DNA from: Basidiobolus heterosporus B8920
Lineage: Eukaryota; Basidiobolomycota; Basidiobolomycetes; Basidiobolales; Basidiobolaceae
NCBI GenBank assembly: GCA_000697455.1
Contig: JNET01033502.1
Coordinates: 1 to 18,493 of the forward strand
Direction of reading: 5' to 3'
Length of the DNA: 18,493 bases
Position 1 is the first letter of the stretch. Each line of letters starts with the position of its first letter. Both the position numbers and the translations under genes were made by a program. A model generated the notes under the pieces. The model saw only the letters and a program-made list of their open reading frames with translations, was not told the origin of the DNA and did no database searches. Shown here one piece after another: positions 1-8,941 of the stretch.

Positions 1-688
1 CTAGCCAAACAGTAATGTCTGTGTAACATAAGAAAGTCTTTTATATGTAATTGCTTAGCAATAGGCTGATTAAGGGATTTTATAGTAAGACAAGGATGTG
101 GACTTCAATGAAACATGTTAATTGGATGTATGTAGGGAGGATAATGCAACCTTTCATAGAAATTCTCATCATTATATGGGTTATTAAATACTGATTGCTG
201 GTCTTAAGCATTGTAGAATATCCTAGAGATTTCTGGGCAATACAGGATCTGCAAGTACAATTGAAATAATTACCAATATGCAGAGGGGATAATACTAATT
301 CAGATAGGGACCATTAATAAAATATTGTTATCTAGTAAGATAGGAAAATGCAAATTGATAGGGGCAGCATTGTAAACCTAGTATGCTAAAAGTGCCACCT
401 TAATGTAATAATTCTGCTGATTAATAAGTATCATGTTAGTGAAGTTGCTACAACTTCTGGATATTTCAGGTTGTTTCAAATACCATTTTCATAAATGCCT
501 TTCACTTGGATTTTATCAAGTGCCGAGTAGCTTTTATACTTTTCTAGGCGCTAAATTATGTGAATTTCATTTATTACGTTTAGTTAGCATTCAATTGGGA
601 GTAAAATGGAATCTTACTATATACTATGCTATACCAACGAGGAAATAATTTATTAACTTTTGTGAATTATTTGACAGTGAATTGAACT
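1..688. other. Intergenic stretch downstream of the isopropylmalate isomerase gene
   Basis: This left-edge stretch is AT-rich and I see no conserved coding sequence on either strand. The longest open frame (433-648, +) has no recognisable protein features and fits chance. The part near 649-713 belongs to the 3' UTR of the minus-strand LEU1-type gene. I see no repeat or RNA gene here. Confidence 0.6.
649..654 (-). terminator. Poly(A) signal of the isopropylmalate isomerase gene
   Basis: AATAAA on the minus strand about 60 nt beyond the stop codon at 714-716, a usual distance for a fungal polyadenylation signal. The position is read directly; the function is inferred. Confidence 0.5.
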
Positions 689-712
689 CCCCCATCCCTC
701 ATCCCTCATCCC
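689..712 (-). promoter_or_regulatory. Predicted RNA G-quadruplex just after the LEU1 stop codon
   Basis: On the minus (mRNA) strand three GGG runs and a final GGGGG run are separated by ATGA, ATGA and AT. This satisfies the G3+N1-7 quadruplex pattern. It is also a short tandem repeat of GGGATGA. It begins one base after the TAA of the isomerase gene, so it would lie at the very start of the 3' UTR. Whether it folds or acts is unknown. Confidence 0.55.
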
Positions 713-713
713 T

Positions 714-2963
714 TTACCAATCCAATTTCTTTGGCTTCTGTTTGGGACTATCAGTGGGCTTGATAGCTCTACCACTGTATTCCTTTCCATCCAACCATGG
801 CCACTCGCTGGTTCTCCTTAGCTCAAATATCTGTATCTTATCACTCTTTTGCATTGTGAGGCCGATATCATCTAGGCCATTGACAAGGCAATGCTTGCGG
901 AATGGCTCTACATTGAATTCTATTTCACCATCAGGATGTCTAACAACTTGGTTCACAAGATCTACTTCAAGTTCAGCGCCTTGCTTAGCTGCCTCTGCAA
1001 GGATCTCTACGTCAGCTAGTGGCATTACAATAGGGAGCATGCCGTTCTTGAAAGTATTGTTGAAGAAGATGTCAGCAAAGCTAGTTGCGATGATGCAACG
1101 GATACCAAAGTCGTTGAATGCCCATGGGGCGTGTTCGCGTGAGCTACCACAACCAAAGTTGGGTCCTGTACATACAAGGATTCGAGATTGTCTATAGGGT
1201 TCTTTGTTCAAAACGAAGTCTGGATTTTCCTCGCCTGTTTTGGCGTCATAACGAAGTGCGTAAAAGAGAGCACTGCCAAGGCCTGTACGTTTGATTGTCT
1301 TTAAAAATTGCTTAGGAATGATCATGTCGGTATCCACATTGGAGATGTCTAGAGGTGCAGCATAGCCCTTAAGTGTAGTGAATTTTGGCATGCCATTGGC
1401 TGTTGGAGCTTGGCTACCGCTAGATGGGCTGCTAGCTGGTGCATCTGTGACAGGATCTGCTGCTTCGGCTGCCTTTTGGTGGTCTTCAAACTGAGGTTCG
1501 ATTGTTGGTGGTGAAGATGATCTTCTAGGTTGTGGGAGATTTGCTGGGACAAGATTGCGTACATCGGTGAGGTAACCTCTGACACCTGCGGCGGCTGCCA
1601 TGGCAGGACTCATCAAGTGGGTACGACCACCAGCTCCTTGTCGACCTTCAAAGTTGCGATTACTAGTACTTGCGCAACGTTCACCAGGACTCAACTGATC
1701 GGGATTCATACCCAAACACATGGAACAGCCGGCCTCTCTCCAGTCAAAACCGGCCTCCTTGAAAATGGTGTCTAATCCTTCCTTTTCAGCTTGAAGCTTG
1801 ACCAGACCAGAGCCCGGGACTACCATGGCATACACCCAATCAGCTACATGGTGGCCTTTCACAACTTGAGCAGCACTACGAAGATCTTCGATACGAGAGT
1901 TGGTGCAACTACCAATGAATACCTTGTCAATCTTGACCTCCTCCATAGGAGTGTTGGGCTCTAATCCAATGTATTCCAAAGCTCTCTGCATTGCGGCACG
2001 CTTGGTGGGGTCTGAGACCTTAGCGGGATCGGGAACAGTGCCAGTGATGGGAACTACATCCTGTGGGCTGGTGCCCCAGGTAATAGTAGGAGCAATATCA
2101 GCAGCATCGATCTCAACATTTATGTCATACACGGCATCGGGGTCGGAACGAAGGGTACTCCAGTATTCCACTGCACGGTCCCACTCAGCAGCGTTTGGTG
2201 CAAGCGGTTTGTCGTGAAGATAATCAAAGGTCACTTCATCAGGAGCAATCATACCAGCACGTGCGCCAGCTTCAATCGCCATATTACAAATAGACATTCT
2301 AGCTTCCATTGACAAGGTAGCAATGGCCGAACCGCAAAACTCAATCACACAACCAGTACCACCAGCAGTACCAATGACACCAATAGCGTGAAGAACAATA
2401 TCCTTGCTGGTAACACCAGGCGCAAGCTTACCCTCCACTCGGATACGCATATTTTTTGACTTTTTTTGGAGAAGAGTTTGAGTGGCTAGTACATGTTCAA
2501 CCTCCGAAGTACCAATACCGAAAGCCAAGGCACCAAAAGCACCATGAGTCGATGTATGAGAATCACCGCACACCACCGTAGTGCCGGGAAGAGTAAACCC
2601 TTGTTCAGGGCCAATAACGTGGACAATACCCTGACGGCTATCGTCCATACCAAAGTAAGTGAGTCCGAATTCTTTAACATTACTCTCAAGAGTTTCGCAC
2701 TGTGTTCTCGAGTCGGCCTCTTGGATGAACGTTGAGATATTCTTGAAATTTTTACGAGTAGTTGTAGGAATGTTATGGTCCACGGTAGTGAGGGTACAGT
2801 CTGGACGACGGACGCCACGACCAGCATTTCTCAATCCCTCGAACGCTTGAGGACTAGTGACTTCGTGAACAAGGTGTCTGTCGATGTAAATCAAGCAGGT
2901 TCCATCCTCCTGACGATCGACCACATGGTCGTCCCAGATTTTGTCGTAGAGAGTGCGAGGCAT
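714..2963 (-). CDS. LEU1: 3-isopropylmalate dehydratase (isopropylmalate isomerase), fused large and small subunits
   Basis: Intronless 749-residue protein. It converts 2-isopropylmalate to 3-isopropylmalate, the second dedicated step of leucine synthesis, and belongs to the aconitase superfamily. Residues 1 to about 470 are the LeuC-like part. The [4Fe-4S] ligands are visible as Cys353 (GSCTNSR) and Cys413/Cys416 (GCSMCLGMN), and the [13 protein letters not shown] and [12 protein letters not shown] segments are typical. A Ser/Pro/Ala-rich linker (about 475-524) leads to the LeuD-like swivel domain (525-749) with the substrate-loop motif [13 protein letters not shown]. The length is close to yeast Leu1 (779). 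The start [15 protein letters not shown] matches family N-termini and no mitochondrial presequence is evident, so I infer a cytosolic enzyme. A TATA box at 3044-3051 and a Gcn4/Cpc1-type site at 3154-3160 lie upstream. The neighbouring amino-acid gene (aspartate aminotransferase) is on the same strand. Confidence 0.97.
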   Translation of the reverse strand: MPRTLYDKIWDDHVVDRQEDGTCLIYIDRHLVHEVTSPQAFEGLRNAGRGVRRPDCTLTTVDHNIPTTTRKNFKNISTFIQEADSRTQCETLESNVKEFGLTYFGMDDSRQGIVHVIGPEQGFTLPGTTVVCGDSHTSTHGAFGALAFGIGTSEVEHVLATQTLLQKKSKNMRIRVEGKLAPGVTSKDIVLHAIGVIGTAGGTGCVIEFCGSAIATLSMEARMSICNMAIEAGARAGMIAPDEVTFDYLHDKPLAPNAAEWDRAVEYWSTLRSDPDAVYDINVEIDAADIAPTITWGTSPQDVVPITGTVPDPAKVSDPTKRAAMQRALEYIGLEPNTPMEEVKIDKVFIGSCTNSRIEDLRSAAQVVKGHHVADWVYAMVVPGSGLVKLQAEKEGLDTIFKEAGFDWREAGCSMCLGMNPDQLSPGERCASTSNRNFEGRQGAGGRTHLMSPAMAAAAGVRGYLTDVRNLVPANLPQPRRSSSPPTIEPQFEDHQKAAEAADPVTDAPASSPSSGSQAPTANGMPKFTTLKGYAAPLDISNVDTDMIIPKQFLKTIKRTGLGSALFYALRYDAKTGEENPDFVLNKEPYRQSRILVCTGPNFGCGSSREHAPWAFNDFGIRCIIATSFADIFFNNTFKNGMLPIVMPLADVEILAEAAKQGAELEVDLVNQVVRHPDGEIEFNVEPFRKHCLVNGLDDIGLTMQKSDKIQIFELRRTSEWPWLDGKEYSGRAIKPTDSPKQKPKKLDW

Positions 2964-3043
2964 GGTAATAAAACAATATATTTACAATGCAATTGATGAT
3001 GAGCACGTAGGAAATAATGGTCTGGGGTTGAGGAGATAGACCA

Positions 3044-3051
3044 TATTTATA
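3044..3051 (-). promoter_or_regulatory. TATA box of LEU1
   Basis: TATAAATA on the minus strand, 81-88 nt upstream of the LEU1 ATG. This predicts a 5' UTR of a few tens of nucleotides and argues that the longer overlapping frame beginning near 3258 is not part of the transcript. Confidence 0.55.
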
Positions 3052-3153
3052 TGAGGCTGAGTTAATCAGAGCCACCCTACTGATCTTATCGTCGTAACTA
3101 TGAATCATCCTAACCCATCCCTCATCTAAGTGATACAAGCCGAAAGCATACAT

Positions 3154-3160
3154 TGACTCA
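3154..3160 (-). promoter_or_regulatory. Gcn4/Cpc1-type site (TGACTCA) upstream of LEU1
   Basis: A perfect copy of the palindromic bZIP consensus TGA(C/G)TCA, about 190 nt upstream of the LEU1 ATG and about 105 nt upstream of its TATA box. In fungi this site mediates general amino acid control of biosynthetic genes. Binding here is inferred from position and gene function. Confidence 0.5.
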
Positions 3161-3443
3161 CATTGATGCATTAATAAGTCAATTAATCTTTTCCTCATCA
3201 GCTGACACGATAGATACTCATTGTCCATTTTCGTTGGGATTTCCTTGTTTAGAGCCAACCCAGGGTCTGGTTGACTTGGATATCTCTGAGGAGCTTCAAG
3301 AACTGTGGACTAAGGACCAGGGGCTAGCGATGATCTTGCAAGTTGTATTTCGCACACCCCGGACAGCAATTCAATTCATCCTATGCGGCCCGTAAAGAGC
3401 ACACGCTCCAGGTTCATTTTTTTTATTCAGGCTCCATGGCCTT

Positions 3444-3492
3444 ATTGTGACATCCGGATTCCACTGCTTGATTGTCGCATCCTGATTCCACT
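3444..3492. repeat. Two-copy tandem repeat, period 27
   Basis: Two 22-nt units (3444-3465 and 3471-3492) share ATTGT and GATTCCACT blocks and differ at three bases. The unit lies between the aminotransferase 3' end and the LEU1 promoter. No function is assigned. Confidence 0.6.
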
Positions 3493-3551
3493 AATACAAG
3501 TAGAAATAGAAAATGAAAACTGAATAAACAAACGTTTGTGATTATTATAGG

Positions 3552-3557
3552 TTTATT
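3552..3557 (-). terminator. Poly(A) signal of the aspartate aminotransferase gene
   Basis: AATAAA on the minus strand about 44 nt after the stop codon at 3601-3603. Confidence 0.5.
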
Positions 3558-3600
3558 GATTCGCGAGATGATTTACATGCAAAGATAAATGATGGGATAT

Positions 3601-4981
<1,381 letters not shown>

Positions 4982-5037
4982 GTTAGGGTAGAGAATAGAG
5001 AATTCAATGGTCAAATAGTGAAAATACGCACAAGTGG

Positions 5038-5045
5038 TTTATATA
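5038..5045 (-). promoter_or_regulatory. TATA box of the aspartate aminotransferase gene
   Basis: TATATAAA on the minus strand, about 57-64 nt upstream of the ATG of the 7-nt first coding exon. This supports the deduced start. Confidence 0.55.
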
Positions 5046-5422
5046 GGATTTCAATGGCACAGAGTTCCTCAACCCCAAATTGTACTGATTGGCCGTACAT
5101 ACTAGCCATTCCGCTCCAGCCACCAGGCTAGTGCATCTATAGACAAAATGGATTTTCGTCACTTGGTTTTCGGAATCTGAGGAGAATGAGCGCTAAGAAA
5201 CAAGAAATAAGCCTGGCAAACCCCAAATATCAGAGTGAAACTCGGCTGTCATCTTTTCACTTCTAAAACCTAGCGGGAAGATGGGTTCGTGTGTCCTACG
5301 TAGATTCCGTCACCAGCACATCGCTCGTTAGTCGGTAGGGAAATCCACTTTGGCTGCGATCTTATTCCCGAGATATTATCGTGAAGGAAGGGAACACTAC
5401 GGAAGAATGTAATGACGTCTTT

Positions 5423-5429
5423 TGAGTCA
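5423..5429. promoter_or_regulatory. Gcn4/Cpc1-type site (TGAGTCA) in the divergent promoter
   Basis: A perfect TGA(C/G)TCA site about 440 nt upstream of the aminotransferase ATG and about 640 nt upstream of the dehydrogenase ATG. It could serve either gene or neither; the distance makes this weaker than the site upstream of LEU1. Confidence 0.3.
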
Positions 5430-5833
5430 TCCAATATAAATCCACCATATCGTGCAAATTTCTCACTCTCTGGACTGTTTAGGAAATTCAGCGTGAGATA
5501 ATAATATAGATCTATATAGTCAAACTGATAGTCGCGACTTGCATCGACTCGGATTGAGATTAATCTTGATCGAGACGAAGCCCTAACCCATAAGCAGGGA
5601 GTTAAACGAGTAGCATATCTACTCAAGAATAGCTTAGTCATTCGCAGTGAATCCATGGGAATCACGAAGTCCAACTTAACCCAAACCGCAAGTCCATGTG
5701 TCCATTTCCCTAATTAATTGAAGCCACTGGTATTCACGTAACAACATGCTTCTCACAACTTGCCAATCACCCCCTTTGTCTTGATTGTTGTGTCTTACAT
5801 CTGACCTCCTACAGTTATTTTCCATAAGATACT

Positions 5834-5839
5834 CACGTG
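5834..5839. promoter_or_regulatory. TCACGTG E-box, distal copy, b5-acyl-CoA dehydrogenase promoter
   Basis: Palindromic CACGTG in the context TCACGTGA, about 230 nt upstream of the start codon. This is a core bHLH (Cbf1/Pho4/USF-like) target. Function is inferred only. Confidence 0.35.
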
Positions 5840-5881
5840 AAAATATCCTTGGACCCCCACATCATTCCGCTGAACGCTTGG

Positions 5882-5901
5882 TAGCTATTTGATAGCTATT
5901 T
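5882..5901. repeat. Short direct repeat TAGCTATTT, two copies
   Basis: TAGCTATTT occurs at 5882-5890 and 5893-5901 between the two E-boxes of the dehydrogenase promoter. It may be a transcription-factor half-site pair or chance. Confidence 0.4.
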
Positions 5902-5933
5902 CTGCCTTCAATATGCAGAGTTTTGAACGAGTT

Positions 5934-5939
5934 CACGTG
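5934..5939. promoter_or_regulatory. TCACGTG E-box, proximal copy, b5-acyl-CoA dehydrogenase promoter
   Basis: CACGTG in the context TTCACGTGG, exactly 100 nt downstream of the distal copy and about 30 nt upstream of the TATA box at 5971. The placement fits an activator site. Binding is inferred. Confidence 0.4.
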
Positions 5940-5970
5940 GGATCGTTGGGAAATACGATGAGTTGAGACA

Positions 5971-5978
5971 TATATAAC
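5971..5978 (+). promoter_or_regulatory. TATA box of the b5-acyl-CoA dehydrogenase gene
   Basis: TATATAAC about 90 nt upstream of the ATG at 6065, followed by a C/T-rich stretch typical of fungal transcription starts. Confidence 0.5.
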
Positions 5979-6064
5979 CTGGCCTTTGAGGGCATCATCC
6001 TTGCATCGATTCATTTTCACTTTCACTCCCATCTCCACCCCCATAGCCTCTCAAGTTAACAGAA

Positions 6065-7758
6065 ATGGGTAAATCCTTCACTACACAAGACGTCCAGAAG
6101 CACAACACCGAAAATGACTGTTGGATTATTGTTCATGGCAAGGTATAAACAAATTAACGATCCGACAATTGGTGTAAGCAGCCTAACTCTATCATTAGGT
6201 TTACGACCTCAGCAACTTCCTAAGTGAGCATCCGGGTGGCAAAAAGGTTAGTTTGCTCTTGATTGTAACGTAAGGGACATCCTGTAACCCTTTTGTCACG
6301 TAGGTTCTTATCCGAGTAGCTGGCACTGATGCTTCGAAGCAATTTGACAACTTTCACAACAAAGCTATCCTTGATCAGTGGGGGCCCAAGTTACTGGTCG
6401 GTAGTATAGGCGAAGAGTCGACCTCCACGTCAGAGAAAGCCAGCGCTTCGTCATCCGATATGAGTCCGGAGTATTTTGGAGAGTTGGTACCATTTGGAGA
6501 CCCATCCTGGTACTATTCACCCAGTCCATATTATAATGATAGTCACAAGCGACTAAGGGGGGCCATGCGCGACCTTGTAAACAAGGAGATCATGCCCTTC
6601 GCCCATGAGTGGGACGAGGCAAAGAAGATCCCCCAGGAACTATACGTCAAGCTTGCTAAAGCAGGCATCCTTGCTGGCATTGTTGGTCATCCTTATCCGA
6701 CCAAATATGCCTACACAAAAAACATCATCGGCGATGTCACACCGGAGGAGTTCGATGCTTTCCATGAGTTTATTATCTGTGATGAGCTTTCCCGATGCGG
6801 AAGCGGTGGTGTTCTGTGGGGTTTGATGGGTGGCTTGGGAATCGGACTTCCACCAATTCTCAACTTCGCCTCTGATGAGATCAAGCAACGGGTTGCCCCC
6901 GGTTGTTTATCTGGTGAGAAATTCATCTGTCTTGCAATTACCGAGCCCTACGCCGGTAGTGACGTGGCCAACATCCGGTGCGAAGCGAAGCTCAGTGACG
7001 ATGGAGAGCACTACATTGTCAACGGTGAAAAGAAATGGATTACCAACGGAGTTTGGGCAGATTATTTCACTGTTGCCGTAAGAACAGGTGGTGAGGGGAT
7101 GGGTGGCGTGTCGCTCTTGTTGATTGAGCGGTCCATGCCTGGTGTGAAGACTAGACAGATGCTTTGCTCTGGAGTTTGGTGCTCAGGAACAGCGTACATT
7201 ACTTTTGAAGATGTGAAGGTTCCCAAGAGCAATTTGGTTGGAAAAGAGAACAAGGGATTCAAATACATTATGTACAACTTTAACCACGAACGTATGGGCA
7301 TCGCTATCCAGGCGTCAAGGTTCTCTCGTGTTTGTCTCGAAGAATCCATCAAGTATGCTAACAAGCGTAAGACTTTCGGTAAGAAGTTGATTGATCACCC
7401 GGTCATTCGTGACAAATGCGCCAGAATGGCGGGCAAGATTGAGGCGGTTCACGCCTGGATGGAGTCACTGGTTAATATGACCCGGGAAATGCCCAAGGAT
7501 ATGCAGATGTTGGCTCTTGGTGGGCCGATCGCTCTTCTTAAGGCACAGAGCACCCAAACGTTCGAGTTTTGTGCTCGTGAAGCAGCGCAAATATTTGGCG
7601 GTCTTTCTTACAGTCGTGGTGGTCAGGGGGAGAAGATCGAGCGCCTATATCGTGAGGTAAGAGCCTACGCCATTCCAGGTGGTTCGGAAGAGATTATGCT
7701 TGATTTGGGTATGAGACAAAGTCTAAAAGTGGCGAAGGCCTTTGGAGCGAAGATGTAA
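6065..7758 (+). CDS. Cytochrome b5-acyl-CoA dehydrogenase fusion
   Basis: Three exons (6065-6142, 6199-6246, 6304-7758) give 526 residues; both introns (56 and 57 nt) are phase 0 and split the heme domain. Residues 1 to about 80 are a cytochrome b5 domain: [21 protein letters not shown], with heme ligands His37 (HPGG) and His60 (FDNFHN). A Ser-rich hinge follows. From about residue 95 comes an acyl-CoA dehydrogenase domain with the FAD and substrate segments LAITEPYAGSDVANI and KKWITNGVWADYFTV, and a C-terminal FGGLSYSRGGQGEKIERLYREVRAY-type region. The catalytic Glu position of medium-chain enzymes is Gly here (IPGGSEEIM). Glu371 (NHERMGIA) sits where long-chain and isovaleryl-CoA dehydrogenases keep their base. 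I infer FAD-dependent alpha,beta-oxidation of an acyl-CoA, with the b5 module as a possible electron carrier. Such fusions are known in fungi; the acyl substrate is not. No clear PTS1 or mitochondrial signal is seen. Confidence 0.92.
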
Positions 7759-7946
7759 AGCTCTTCGCTCTAAAGACAAGCCAGTACGTTGACTACTATT
7801 CAAATGATGTGTATCCAAGGCCTATTTATGGTACCACAGTGAGGGAATACCACACAAAAGCAAACACATCGACCAGTTACTACACCCGCTCTCTGCTCTG
7901 TATGCCTATCTCGCCTATGTTCATAATAAGTAATCATTGAAACGAT

Positions 7947-7952
7947 CACGTG
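7947..7952. promoter_or_regulatory. TCACGTG E-box, distal copy, stress-protein promoter
   Basis: CACGTG in the context ATCACGTGC, about 275 nt upstream of the universal stress protein ATG and close to the 3' end of the preceding gene. Confidence 0.25.
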
Positions 7953-7958
7953 CAAATC

Positions 7959-7964
7959 AATAAA
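7959..7964 (+). terminator. Poly(A) signal of the b5-acyl-CoA dehydrogenase gene
   Basis: AATAAA about 200 nt beyond the stop codon at 7756-7758. This is the first perfect hexamer downstream; a variant signal could be used earlier. Confidence 0.35.
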
Positions 7965-7970
7965 GTCATA

Positions 7971-7985
7971 ATATATATATATATA
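7971..7985. repeat. AT dinucleotide microsatellite
   Basis: An uninterrupted AT dinucleotide run just after the AATAAA of the preceding gene. Confidence 0.8.
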
Positions 7986-8148
7986 CTACTGCAAGGCGCA
8001 AGACGAAAAGAATCTAGGCCAAGTAGCAATGTCACCCAAGACCACCATAATATAATAATCATCGTGAAGTTTCATTCTAAAAAAGAAATGGTTCCAGTGG
8101 TTACGTAGAATCCTCCCACATGACACATCAATATACTTTGGGTTGATT

Positions 8149-8154
8149 CACGTG
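8149..8154. promoter_or_regulatory. TCACGTG E-box, proximal copy, stress-protein promoter
   Basis: CACGTG in the context TTCACGTGC, about 70 nt upstream of the ATG at 8223 and flanked by two TACGTAG motifs (8102-8107, 8161-8166) that resemble fungal stress bZIP half-sites. Function is inferred. Confidence 0.4.
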
Positions 8155-8222
8155 CGGCACTACGTAGAGCTTAAAAGTAATATTTGCCCACTTTTGAGGC
8201 ATAAGCAAACAGTTTCTATACT

Positions 8223-8750
8223 ATGAGCGCAGAAGCAGATTCAGCAATTCACGACCAAGTTGTTCACCAAGACGAACGTACTTCAGAGACCAATCGAGTG
8301 ATTCTTATCCCAGTTGACGAGTCACAGAACAGCAAATATGCGATAGAATGGTCGATTGAAAATTTCCTCCGGCCAAAGAGTGACATAGTGGTACTGACTC
8401 ATGTACGTCCGCTCTATGTTAGTAGCGGCACCTTTGCCACTGGTTATGTAGATATGGGCAGTTATGCGACAACAATCGAAGACCAATATCGTGAAGGAAG
8501 CCATCGATTACTCAAAGAGTACGCACATATCTTGAAAGACAAGAATATCCTTTGTAAAGCCATAGCCATGCGTGGTGATGCTCGAGAAGAAATTTTACGC
8601 AAAGCAGTCGAGCTAAAGGCGGATATGGTTATCATGGGATCTCGTGGCTTGGGTACACTAAAGAGAGCACTCTTGGGCAGTGTTAGTGACTATTGTGCCC
8701 ACAACTTACCAATGCCTTTGGTGATTGTCAAGGAGAAAGAAAAGCATTGA
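8223..8750 (+). CDS. Universal stress protein A (UspA) family protein
   Basis: Single-exon 175-residue protein. Residues 25 to about 172 form one USP domain (Rossmann-like alpha/beta). It starts RVILIPVDESQNSKYAIEWS and ends with the nucleotide-binding loop MGSRGLGTLKRALLGSVSDY, which matches the G-2X-G-9X-G(S/T) pattern of ATP-binding USPs, followed by the closing strand PLVIVKEK. The polar 24-residue N-terminal extension is not part of the fold. No signal or membrane segment is seen, so it is probably cytosolic. The ATG at 8223 is the first good one after the E-box and TACGTAG motifs. It converges with TFIIS, with 191 nt between stop codons. The precise cellular role is not predictable from sequence. 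Confidence 0.92.
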   Translation: MSAEADSAIHDQVVHQDERTSETNRVILIPVDESQNSKYAIEWSIENFLRPKSDIVVLTHVRPLYVSSGTFATGYVDMGSYATTIEDQYREGSHRLLKEYAHILKDKNILCKAIAMRGDAREEILRKAVELKADMVIMGSRGLGTLKRALLGSVSDYCAHNLPMPLVIVKEKEKH

Positions 8751-8792
8751 TTTCGAAAGTAAACAATCCGCCACTTGTAAACTTCACTTCTC

Positions 8793-8798
8793 AATAAA
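8793..8798 (+). terminator. Poly(A) signal of the universal stress protein gene
   Basis: AATAAA 43 nt after the stop codon at 8748-8750. Confidence 0.55.
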
Positions 8799-8883
8799 TG
8801 TTAATACTGTCATTCAACAAGTAGTTTTCTACCCTAACCCTTCCCCTAAGATACAACAAACAATGTATGTAAGCAGAAGCATT

Positions 8884-8889
8884 TTTATT
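8884..8889 (-). terminator. Poly(A) signal of the TFIIS gene
   Basis: AATAAA on the minus strand, 53 nt after the stop codon at 8942-8944. Its position supports the short terminal coding exon deduced for TFIIS. Confidence 0.5.
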
Positions 8890-8941
8890 TGTGGTTCTTT
8901 CCAAGAGTCTAATAGCCAATTTAATCTAGAGTAGTCACGAT

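Larger units (their letters stand above)
2964..3600. other. Intergenic promoter region of LEU1 and 3' flank of the aminotransferase gene
   Basis: 637 nt between two minus-strand genes. It holds the LEU1 TATA box, a TGACTCA site, a 27-nt-period repeat (3444-3492) and the aminotransferase poly(A) signal. Open frames here start upstream of the TATA box or lack protein-like features, so no extra gene is called. Confidence 0.6.
4982..6064. other. Divergent promoter region between aminotransferase and b5-acyl-CoA dehydrogenase genes
   Basis: 1083 nt between divergent start codons. It carries a TATA box for each gene, one TGAGTCA site, two TCACGTG boxes near the dehydrogenase and a short repeat at 5882-5901. 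A 134-codon minus-strand frame (5270-5674) has no recognisable motif, begins with TTG and is not called as a gene. Confidence 0.6.
7759..8222. other. Intergenic region between b5-acyl-CoA dehydrogenase and stress-protein genes
   Basis: 464 nt. It holds an AATAAA at 7959-7964, an (AT)n run, two TCACGTG boxes and two TACGTAG motifs (8102-8107 and 8161-8166) near the stress-protein start. No coding sequence is seen. Confidence 0.6.

Noticed and set aside
682-1197. 171-codon plus-strand frame opposite LEU1
   Set aside because: It lies antisense to the conserved LeuD part and is a shadow of its codon usage.
2854-3258. 134-codon frame overlapping the LEU1 start, a possible upstream ORF
   Set aside because: It begins with TTG well upstream of the LEU1 TATA box, so it is unlikely to be on the LEU1 transcript, and it has no protein features.
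5067-5077. CCTCAACCCCA shared by the LEU1 (3023-3033, minus) and aminotransferase promoters
   Set aside because: An 11-mer match between two places in a window of this size is expected by chance, and the orientation relative to the genes differs.
5270-5674. 134-codon minus-strand open frame in the divergent promoter
   Set aside because: It starts with TTG, shows no recognisable motif or splice context, and a frame of this length is expected a few times by chance in a window of this size.
8831-8840. ACCCTAACCC between the convergent stress-protein and TFIIS genes, a second telobox
   Set aside because: It is a single short unit, far from any promoter; similar short matches occur elsewhere in the window (for example 5581-5588).
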